This document shows, piece after piece, positions 34,739 to 43,866 of a stretch of DNA of 64,000 bases. The first letter of the stretch is position 1. Every line of letters starts with the position of its first letter. The DNA is from Fasciola hepatica (Eukaryota; Platyhelminthes; Trematoda; Plagiorchiida; Fasciolidae), in the NCBI GenBank assembly GCA_948099385.1, contig CANUEZ040000103.1, positions 7,240,501 to 7,304,500 on the forward strand, read 5' to 3'. The notes beneath the pieces were generated by a model that made no database searches, was not told the origin of the DNA, and worked only from the letters and a program-made list of their open reading frames with translations. The position numbers and the translations under genes were made by a program.

Positions 34739-36010
34739 GTAAATCTGTGGCCATCTTCCACAGTAACTGGTTTGTGGATGACAAAGAGATACGTTGGCCC
34801 AAGTCGTCCACCTACCAGGTTTACCGGAGATTGCTGTGGAAAGGTTCCAAATTGGCAAATAGTGTTCCAGATTACGAATTCTTTGAAGCATATTACTCAG
34901 GTAAGTTCAAATTAAATTCTTGTGCTGTCAGATAACCTGAAGGATGCAATGGATTCCGAGAGGAAGTGTATCGATGTAACCTGCAAGTTGGCTTCGTCGG
35001 ACGTTAGATTACCGATGACGCCGTTTTCTGAGCGCTATTCCGTTCGCCGCAGGATAATCACCATTTCATTCCCTATTCCTCAATAGTATCCAATATTTTC
35101 ACATTTGTTTGTTCTGAGAAACTCCCTGTAGCTCAAAGGATCCGTATAAAACCTCCCGTACAATCACCAATGACTCCAGGGCCAGTTTTAAACTTGACTC
35201 ACCCCTCACCAAGGTAGAGTAAACGCAGCTTTCCTCACCATGCCTCTATGTAGTCCACCAAGGTTGGCAGATAAAAGGAACCCCGGAAGGCAGGAGACAG
35301 AAGCCACTTTTGACAATCCGAGGTTGGGGGTTTTATAGTTCAGGCGATAAAAACATTTCCTCTAGCTCGTCTCTCCCATTACCCGCCGGTCAATCGACGT
35401 GCTAAATGCAGGATTTCCTTCAAAGGTGACAAGGTGATTGGTCTATAAACCCTGATTATGAAATTCAGACTATATGGAGGGTATTCTCTGCTGCTTCAGT
35501 GGTCTGCACATCGACCATTCTTCGATAATGAGGAAACTTGACGGTTTTGTTAGCTGTGGTGAGGGAAGGGTGGCCACCATCTACGAGCTATTCTGGGATA
35601 ACGATGAATCGTAAATGCATAAGTTGGAAAAGGACCTGGAAACAAACTAATCTTAACCGAACCTTAAGTTGCACAGAAGGTGAGGCTCACAAATGAAGAT
35701 GAACGCCCTACAGCTCCACGTTGGCACCAAACCCTGATTAATTTTGCAAGAATATTGTGTTCGCTATTTGGAGAAAATTTGGCACTTCGGTGTAATTGAA
35801 CCGAAGAGCCCGGGAAATTATCCATCGGAAATTATCGATTTTCCTTCGATGTGGTAGCTGACACTGTTTCGCCAATACTACAGTTAGTTTCACAAAAGCC
35901 GTAAAAACGACTACTCAGTTTCAAGAAGTGCCACTTTTGGATATTGACCACATTATGAAAAGGTGGTTTACACATGCCCGCGATCGGGGTTTTTGTCGTC
36001 GGACTGCCAG
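34739..36010 (+). pseudogene. DUF4806-type protein gene, copy A (decayed, spliced)
   Basis: This is an exon-by-exon match to copy B. Exon 34739-34900 encodes HSNWFVDDKEIRWP and ends in PDYEFFEAYYSG. Intron 34901-34931 (31 bases) follows. Exon 34932-35052 ends LPMTPFSERYSVRRR. The next junction has GA instead of a GT donor at 35053. Exon 35087-35213 ends in the HPSPR-type block. A 40-base intron (35214-35253) is followed by exon 35254-35322. Further on, GENLALRCN then TGA (35796-35798) stands where copy B has GENLALACNW. The last recognisable exon (about 35905-36010) encodes MKRWFTHARDRGFCRRTAR with a GT donor. Stop codon, lost donor and frameshifts make it non-functional. The WP-containing N-terminal block and the C-terminal block are typical of DUF4806 proteins. 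It lies 400 bases after the Tnp2-like gene on the same strand. Confidence 0.7.
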
Positions 36011-36116
36011 GTAGGCTCAAACTACCCCGTGAAGCACACCTTAAACAATCTTACACTTCACTTGTGTACCACAATTTACTAATTTCACGTAGTTTGGGTA
36101 CGTTGCAACGTACGCG

Positions 36117-36120
<4 letters not shown>

Positions 36121-36198
<78 letters not shown>
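36121..36198. repeat. AT dinucleotide microsatellite
   Basis: About 78 bases of nearly perfect AT repeat lie about 110 bases past the last recognised exon of DUF4806 copy A, probably in its last intron or downstream flank. The AT-coded open frames over it are artefacts. Confidence 0.95.
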
Positions 36199-36200
<2 letters not shown>

Positions 36201-36654
36201 CAACATCATTGTTCACACTGCCAAACCACTGTTTCAGTTGCGTTTTCCTTTCCAAGTGTTGCCGGTACATAAAACTATGTTGGGAGAATAAGTACAACAT
36301 TTTTTTTGTACAATGATTTCTCATAAACATTTATTACTTATATTTACTCCTCCTTTTTTGCCCGTTTGCGCTTTCATACCAGTTTGTTTCCCATCGCGAT
36401 GAAGCGCTTTTAGTGCCAGCTATACGTGAGATGTTAATGATGAACTTGGCCCATCGATGAAAGCGTTATTATCAAAACACGAAATTTAATATCTCCTGGT
36501 AGTGTAGTTTCCTGGCTAGTGATTGTAAGCACCATTAGACAGCGGCTAATGAAGCGTTGTTAAATCAGGAGAGAGATTTGGAATCTAGAGGTACGTGGAG
36601 ATGGAGTATGCGTTAGAACATTTGATTTTCCACTATTCCGCCTCTTTCCGTACC

Positions 36655-36780
36655 TGTGCCGGCACGGTACCGGTAGCGTTTCCGAAAGATCTCCGAAAGT
36701 TACCGGAGAACCACCGGAACACTACCGGCACCTTGCCTGAACCGGTCCGGAGCCACGCCGGATCCAGTGTGCCAGTAGGG
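36655..36780 (+). repeat. CCGG-rich terminal region of the DUF4806/Tnp2 transposon, copy A
   Basis: This block holds about ten CCGG words, several within TACCGG or CCGGTA, in both orientations. It closes with GGATCCAGTGTGCCAGTAGGG. The block at 41560-41643 downstream of DUF4806 copy B has the same make-up and closes with GGATCCGGTTTGCTACTAGGG. A shared end at the same side of two related genes marks it as the element's 3' terminal or subterminal repeat. The 128-codon frame over it is not a gene. Confidence 0.6.
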
Positions 36781-38640
36781 ACAGATAACAGTCTCAGAGA
36801 ACACGAGCTGAAGCTTGTAAAACTCCATTGCAGTGAGGAAGCTAGGGTAAGTTTCTCCACCCAACTAATAGTCCTTCGATGTATTAAACCACCGGCATCC
36901 GTTGTGGAGGCCCATGGGGTCATTCATCGCAGGAGGAAGTCAGATGCCCACTGGGACAGCTTGTTTGGAGGCCTGACTTAGAATCACAGACTACCTCATG
37001 ATCTCTGAGTAGCAGGACACGCAGTGTTTGAAACTACAGGAAAACGTTTTCATCAGGAAAAAAACCTGGACAGTGCTGTGAATCTTGTTCGTGGATGACG
37101 GTGAAACCCAACTTCTCTCGCTCACCTACAGGGATAAACTGGAACCCGGTTTCACAGGCTAGCACGGCAAAATTGAGCAAACCTAAACTCACACCTGTTT
37201 TCCACACTTTTGCGCGAAGCCACCACAGACTAATAAGGTATTGGCCTCGCACACAGCATTACCGTCATAACATGGGAGGCCCGACGACATAGGAGGAGAT
37301 TAGTAATAATAGGAGCACAAGACAGCTAAACACTTACCCTAATGCAGTCGCCAAAAAGTCACTATAATGGAGCAGTGATCCTTGGCCTGTTGAGCGTTTC
37401 CTACAAAACATAAAAACTAAGGCCGATGTGTTGTATTATCCTGTTTTCCCCTTACTTGACAAACTGAAGTCACAAGATGATGTGATATAGGAGGCCACCG
37501 GGCTTCTACCGCGGAAGCCGACAAAAAGTGAGGTACGATACTAGACTGCCAAAAAAATTTATGTTTTTAAAAAAGTACCAGAGGACAATGACGAAACCTT
37601 GACACCTGGAAGTCAAAGGTCGGGAAAAAAGAAACAAAATGTAAGGTTGACTTCTGAGCAAGAGGTGCAGGGGTCTGCCGACCTGCCATCACACGTCAGG
37701 ACGCCACATATCATCCATCACCCAACGCAAAACTGGTCCTCAACCTGTTTTGGAATGAAACCAAACATGTAGCAGAGATCGGATTGAGTCGTGTTGACGG
37801 AGGAGTCCTAGCACGGTGAAGTGCCCTTAGTCTGACATCCTAGGCTAGCGCATTTTCACTCTCACTGAAGCCAGCATCGCAGCTAATTCTGAGCAATTTT
37901 CAAATCGTTGAACTTCTCTTTATCGTTTTCCTCTATTTCCGAGCGTTATAACCTTACTCTTCATTATCAATAATAATTTTCTGTCTTCCTTTTTCCTTTT
38001 TCCTGCTCCACCACCTTCACTGTCAAAGCTTAAGTCGTGCCCATATACGATGTATCAAGATGTTAAGCCTCCAGTATCATCCAAGCAAGCACCACTACCG
38101 CAGTCTAGAGGGAAAACGAAAGAATGAGCGCCATGGTATCAGCTTCGACGATGACAGCTTATCATGTTACCATGTCTCGTGGTCCAGTGTGGTCTGTGGT
38201 AGCTTGTTTGTCTACCGGGATTCTCTTGTTTTTCAAAAAAGGAAATAGATGGCCGGAAAACTACTGACCAGTGACCTTGTCGTGACCACTGGAACAAATG
38301 CTATATTTCCACTTTTCGTTGCAGCACCTGAGGATCTTTGGGGTCTCGGGTGATCAGATTTGAATCTGATATGCACCCGATGCTAATTGCGATAACAAGT
38401 GCGATGCTAAGTCCATGCAACACCATTCGAGGTCAAGGTCAACCTGACGTAGATATTAGGTTGTCTCGTTTTTTCCCTCTTTCATCGATCAAGCCTGTTT
38501 TACTTAGCATTGAACTGCAGAACACCAGCGGTGCGGCCGTCTTCCTCGGTGAATGTAGCTGTTTTTGAAATTTTTAGAACACACAGCTCGTCCCCCTCCA
38601 CTTAAACTCATCTTTATCTGTGCTGACTGGATCCTGAAAA
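36781..38640. other. No gene recognised
   Basis: Neither strand shows a frame with known motifs over this 1.9 kb. It separates the first DUF4806 transposon remnant from the ORF1 remnant at 38641. Two short frames at 37034-37292 and 38060-38248 look like chance frames. Confidence 0.4.
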
Positions 38641-39418
38641 GTGTCAACGCCCCTCACCATTGATATAACCGCTTGCCCGGATGAGGCTACTTTCCCCATG
38701 AGAAAGTGTGATTCCCTCTCTGTGGCCAATGTCCCACTCCTCAATCCGGACGAAACGGTCCTTCATAATGCGCTGGCAACGGATGTATTAAATGCGCAAT
38801 CCAAAGTCAGGCTGCAGAGATAGCCGAGCTAAGGGCCACCGTCTACACCCTTAAGGATGGGCTGACCAGCCTGAGAAGTTTGGTTATCAAATCCCTTTCG
38901 GTGTCCCAGGAAGCCGATCAGGTGTGTAGAGCTTCTGAGCAGCAAATTCTTGAAGCCGCCAAGATTTTACAAGACATCGAGAATTGCTCCAAGCGAGTCC
39001 TCCTTTGGGGTCGCTTCCTCAGTTCGGATCACCCTCATAACACCTATGCTCAGGTGTTCAACCGCCTTAAAGCTCCCTTCCCCACTTAGAAGTCGGCCCA
39101 ATTGGTTGGCAACTAAACGCAACAACCGGGTTCACGCTGTTCTCATTGAAATGGGCTCCACAGATGCAGCCAAATGAATTGTTTCCTCGGCCGCAAAGCT
39201 CAAGGAGGAAATCAAAGGGCTTAAGGGCGTATCCATTGATAAGCCATTCCATCTGAGGCTCCACAATGAGAAGGCTAAGCCAGAAATTTCACAAAAAGCC
39301 GATCCTAAGCTGAGAGTGCTGCCAGTTGTCCAGGTTACTCGCCTTGAGGATCGAGCTGCATGTCCACCATCCCCCGCTTCCCTACTGACACCATTTCCCG
39401 TGGCCGAAAGTACTGTCA
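38641..39418 (+). pseudogene. ORF1-like remnant of a second non-LTR family
   Basis: Several overlapping frames give a helical, heptad-like stretch (RATVYTLKDGLTSLRSLVIK, about 38835-38895). A segment with RNNRVHAVLIEMGSTDAAK (39120-39177) and, after a stop, LKEEIKGLKGVSIDKPF follows. The pattern of a coiled coil followed by a block in which a short strand precedes 'xAVLIExxSxxDAxK' resembles RRM-like ORF1 proteins of non-LTR elements. It shares none of the CSVSLT or SPFKNI motifs of the CR1-A to -D ORF1. It may belong with RT family CR1-G, but that is a guess. It is truncated on the right by the solo LTR. Confidence 0.45.
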
Positions 39419-39686
39419 GTTTCCTTAGTAAACGCGTGCTTCGGTCCTTTGTACTGCGTGGACCACCTGCACGTTACTCTAATGTGCGGCACTGCACAAA
39501 TATGTTAACCAGAACAGTATTCTCCACGACCCGTGAGAACGAGAAGGCGATTGGGAGAGATAGTGGTTAGCGTGTATTTGGGAGCGTGCGCAAGAGCAAC
39601 GGTCAAATGGCCACCGCGCTTGGCAGTCAGCGTTCAGTTAAACAATAAACGTGGTAAAAGTATGAACGAAGATGGCAACCGCTACA
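39419..39686 (-). repeat. Solo LTR of the CsRn1-like Gypsy family
   Basis: The reverse complement matches the LTRs at 57908-58216 and 63039-63347 from the 5' end TGTAGCGGTTGCC to about 29 bases before the 3' end. One internal 12-base deletion removes a unit of a GAGCGTGCG-type duplication. No internal Gypsy sequence or second LTR is nearby. Because the 3' edge is missing, no target duplication can be tested. Its 5' edge abuts the first coding exon of DUF4806 copy B. Confidence 0.93.
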
Positions 39687-41156
39687 GCTTCGAAGCGGTT
39701 CCAACGCCTCTTGTTGGACGGTGGATGTTTGCCGGAAACGGTTCCAGCATACGATTTTCATGAGATTTATCACTCAGGTAACACTCCCAGTTATATGCAT
39801 TCTTCTCAGATAATCTCAGAGACGCAATTAGATTCGAAAGGAATTTTCTTGCCGAATCCGGTATGTCGGCGTCAACGGATGATACGTTGCCCATGACACC
39901 ATTTTCGCAGCGGTATACCGTTCGCCGCAGGTACATTGTTATACGTTATCACATTCCTTTTAGAATACCGGTACCATTGTCATCGGATGACAGTTCTGTC
40001 GAGATACCTCCGTCGCAGAGGATTCGAAGAGAGTCTCCGATACAATTCCCCGACTCCCCCGGTGATACCATGGCTTTTGGCCATTCATCACCTAGGTAAG
40101 TCCAGTGCGAAGTCCTCGTTTCATATTAGTTATAGTCCACCAACATTGAAGTCTCAGAGGAGACCCAGCGAAGATGCCATATTGTCAAAGGTGGCCGGTC
40201 CCAGGTATGTTGCGTAAAAGTTACTTACACTCCTATACTGCAATTAGCACAATACAAGTTGTAACAACGCCCTTATCTCCACAGCCTATGCCCGCTTACG
40301 CCAGCAAGTGGCAAGGTTAGTTTCTCATTATCAGCTACTACGATTACCAGACTACTTCGAACGGATGCTGTCAAACCTAAGTGGCATTCGCAACGATATG
40401 GCGTTGATGATCGCCAAAATTGACGGCGTAATTTGTCGCCTGGATGCGACAAATACGACGGACTACGAGCCTCTACAAGCAGACAATATCACAGATCTTC
40501 TGAAACTGGAAGAAGATCTTTCGGTACTGAATAACTTCACGGGCACTGTAAGTGATAGAATAATTCCACATCATATTATAAGGTCAACGCACTCAAGCGT
40601 CATCTGTGCACCGATCTTGAATCAAGTATACGCCGAATGCTTGCATCTTTGATCGGGGAGAATTTGGCACTCGCGTGCAATTGGACCGGAACAGCTGGTA
40701 AAATTGCAGTGGGAAGCTACAAGTTTCCTAAAGCCGTCATTGGTCAGTCTAATGAAATATAATTACTGTTTATTTACAGATGCCGTAAAATCTACCAATC
40801 GTTTCCGGGAGTCGTCTGTGCTGGAGATCGAGCGTACCATGAAACGATGGTTTACCGACGCAAGAGATCGCGGCTTAGGACGCAAAACTGCCAGGTACGT
40901 TCACTGATCACGCATTTGCAGTCCCATGGTAAATTGTTTTATTTATTTGCACAAACGACGATAACGAATTTCATGCTTCACTTTACTTAACTAATTACCG
41001 TTTCGGAGTCCGTAGTATATATATCACTGCAGTATTCTATTTGTATGTATCTGATTATTCATATCTATACGTATATTTATTTTCGTCCCACAATTCATCT
41101 TATTTCTGATTCACACTTTTGTTATCCTTTCCAGATGTCGGCGCGAAACAGTGTGA
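39672..41156 (+). CDS. DUF4806-type protein gene, copy B (spliced, best preserved)
   Basis: Eight exons can be read: 39672-39777, 39810-39930, 39964-40095, 40130-40204, 40285-40547, 40583-40742, 40780-40894 and 41135-41156. All introns start GT and end AG; their lengths are 32, 33, 34, 80, 35, 37 and 240 bases. Early exons encode VPAYDFHEIYHSG and LPMTPFSQRYTVRRR. A helical exon (RLRQQVARLVSHYQLLRL) precedes the DUF4806 block: LKLEEDLSVLNN, GENLALACNWTGTAGK and MKRWFTDARDRGLGRKTAR, ending CRRETV and TGA. The ATG at 39672 lies inside the solo LTR and is in frame. The true upstream coding part (the WP-containing block of copy A) is missing. The splice phase at 40204/40285 does not join cleanly by eye, so a microexon or a different acceptor may exist. 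Domain function is unknown; association with transposons is inferred from the neighbourhood. Confidence 0.62.
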
Positions 41157-41559
41157 TGGGAAGAAGATTGTTCGTTAGATTCACATTGTAAATATAAACA
41201 ATATATAAAATTTTTACTTCGTACAATTTGTTCGTTTTGAAATGTCTAAGGTTCAGCATTTTGGAATGAGTGTCATTTGGGTTGCACTGCCAGTTGTAAG
41301 ACGTTAGATCATGCCGTCCTCAAGTAAGCATCGCTGTGGGAGAGTGGACAAGCTTTCGGAATGCAGTAGCAGGCAATCATAAAATTGTGTGTGCAAAGTA
41401 TGTGGGGATAAGACTGTTCGCGTAGGTAACTTGATCGATCAGTTAACTACTTGCGTAAATTTCGGAAAAGCTAGAATGGCATGATCGTTGGAGGGGCGTG
41501 GGCGATTTCGAAAATCGGGTTTTAATTTAAAAATGGATTGAAATCGTACTCCGATTTCG
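41157..41559 (+). other. Downstream flank of DUF4806 copy B, no gene
   Basis: This is AT-rich sequence after the stop codon, with TATAAA-like and AATATAAA-like words around 41190-41215 that could act in polyadenylation. Nothing else is recognised before the CCGG-rich end. Confidence 0.4.
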
Positions 41560-41643
41560 GTTTGATTCCGGTGTGCACTTCCGGTACCGGCACCCTACCG
41601 GTAACAATACCGGCAAGTTACCGGATCCGGTTTGCTACTAGGG
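41560..41643 (+). repeat. CCGG-rich terminal region of the DUF4806/Tnp2 transposon, copy B
   Basis: It contains TTCCGGTACCGGCACC, TACCGGTAAC, TACCGGCAAG and TTACCGGATCC, and ends GGTTTGCTACTAGGG. It shares composition, word order at its end and relative position with 36655-36780. On the opposite strand the terminus reads CCCTAGTAGCAAACCGGATC. Confidence 0.6.
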
Positions 41644-41932
41644 TCCCAGGATATGAACTGAGGGAAACTTGTCTAAAATAAGAAAAAGTTGGCACCATCG
41701 TGCGCGACTGTGTGGCAGTCTACCACCCAATTCAACATATTAATTCAGAGAATTCCCTGAAAGAAGTCCTCGTTTAATTTCAGAGACTCTATATCAACAG
41801 TTCCATAGTTTTAAGTTTATTTGATCCAAAGCCACAGAGTTACACGTTTTTATTTCAGTAAGCCTGTACATTGGGGAACGTAAGACTACTCTGTGTATTT
41901 AGCTCTCTAGTGCAATCGCGGTCAGTGTTGCA

Positions 41933-43514
41933 ATGTCCAAACTGCCGGCTAGACAAACCGCATCCTCACTGGTTGGTCGTACCAACATCCGACCAAAAGT
42001 ACTCGCCAAGTCGAAAGTCGCAAAACTCCCACTGAATCCTTGTTCCGTTAGCCTGACCGATGTTTTTGGCGGGGCAAACAAAAGGGTAGAGACCATAGAA
42101 CACAATCTCCTTAATCTCAGCAGCCACATTTCTTTGATTGATACGACCCTATCCAAGCTAATTCCGCTCACGTATATCTCTGACCCTCCAACAAATCCGT
42201 CAACCCTAGACCTAGTCACGGCTGGGCGTTTCATAGACGCCATTGCCTCAGAAATAGTTCGAAGAATCAGTAACTCAAAAAATGCTGTGGTATTTAATAT
42301 TCCCGACAGAATCCCTGTTGAGAAAGTAAAACATAACCTTCTAAGTTCTATTAATATGGTACACCACCCCTGCCAGTGCTTTCGGCTACGAAAGAACATT
42401 CAACGCAAATCCTGTCCAGTGTTGTTCAAATTTCTTGAAGAGGAACCCGCTAAACAATTCATTAAGAGCCAATCCACCGTCGCTTTGAGATCCCCGTTCA
42501 AGAACATTAAAATTGCTGCCGACAAAAACCCCATTACAAAGGGAATTCGCCAGGTCCACCAGCACGCATTCAGCTTCGTCAAAAATTGTCCGCCCTCAAC
42601 TATCCGCTTCTTCTCAGTCTGACGATGCGCAAAATGCATGCAATATCAATTCGGCTTCATGTTCACCAGAACATCGATCCCATATGTTTGACGTCGATTT
42701 AGATATATCCAGTTCAACGTCACCTCACCAGCCAGCGCCTAAGAAACCAAGAAGCATAGAGTTTACCCCTGGCAAGCTGTCCTCTCTTGGGCTGACTAAC
42801 TCGATTCCACCATTACCTATCACCGAAATATCGGCCACGATCGATGACGATGCGAACCGCCTAACTGGCTTAACAGCCATACCCAGAAATCCCCAACCCA
42901 TCAACGGAGTCACCCCAAATTCTTCTTTGCCATCTCTCCACTCGGCTCCATTAGCCACTCTGCAATCTACGGAGCCTAGGCCATCCCCCAAACCAGCGAA
43001 AACATCATTACTAGGTGGACTGCACATTGTTGACACTACGGTCAATCCTAACTCACTCATCAAGCCACACTTCCAACGGCTAAGGACCCCAAGCGAGGCA
43101 ACACGGAGTGCAACAATGGACAAGAAAACGCCATTCAAGACCTATCTCCCCAATCCAAACCACCAACCACTAGTTGCACCGCACATTCCACCCAGTATCG
43201 TGTTTTCTTCACCTGGTTATCATCCTCATCAGGCTGGTACAACTAACCTCCGGGCCTCTTCAACAACGCCACCATTCATACCAAACGATTACTTCAGTGT
43301 TCTACATAACTTCTATCGTAGCCTAAGTAATATTTTCTCACATGAATCTCTTTCCTTTTATCGTTCACATATCTCACCCACCCTGAATCCCTTTTCTACC
43401 GCAGGCCACTTACAACAGTACCCACGACCTCCCAGTCTCTACGCCAACCAACACCCGTATATCCCACTTCCATTTCACATCCCCCCTCCAGGTTACAGCC
43501 CATCAAATTACTGA
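41933..43514 (+). pseudogene. CR1-C: ORF1 (one frameshift)
   Basis: The frame starting MSKLPARQ at 41933 runs to 42622 and its continuation runs in another frame to 43514, with the shift at about 42560-42600. Features in order: a basic N-terminus; CSVSLTDVFGGA; a heptad-like helix; a segment with CQCFRLRK, CPVLFKFLEEE and SPFKNIKIAADKNP that suggests a small RRM-like nucleic-acid-binding fold; the acidic motif DVDLD; then a long serine- and proline-rich tail ending HIPPPGYSPSNY. The same plan recurs in CR1-A, -B and -D. The role is taken to be binding the element's RNA. Apart from the single frameshift it is well preserved. Confidence 0.75.
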
Positions 43515-43866
43515 TGTCAAGAGGGCACCTGTGTTACCACCCGTATTAAGGCAGGTGCCAAGATACCTGAGGCTGCTACACGTCCTTTTTCTTTCCCACT
43601 TAACAGCTACTTAACCCTCCCTCATATTTCTACGTCCCAGCCACCAGTATCTACCAATAGTAAAGCACTCGATAGTGATCTTTCGCGGTGTTGTTCCGCA
43701 CTAAGTAGACTTACCAACCACCGACATCCTTCCAATCTAACGAATCTCATCAGTACTAGTCACACCCAGCTTAGCTTAACAACCAAGCTGACTGCCACGC
43801 CAGGTGTTTCTACTCAGTTTATTTCACCATCCACATTACCGACTACTCCATCTCAAGGAATAATGA
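43515..43866 (+). other. CR1-C: spacer between ORF1 and ORF2
   Basis: About 350 bases of pyrimidine-rich sequence lie between the ORF1 stop and the first ATG of ORF2. No separate gene is seen. ORF2 may begin upstream of its first visible ATG or by reinitiation. Confidence 0.5.

Noticed and set aside
36085..36330. Open frames with long isoleucine-tyrosine runs
   Set aside because: They are translations of the AT microsatellite.
36595..36981. Open frame of 128 codons rich in T, P and V
   Set aside because: It overlaps the CCGG-rich transposon terminus. The apparent protein repeats come from the DNA motif repeats.
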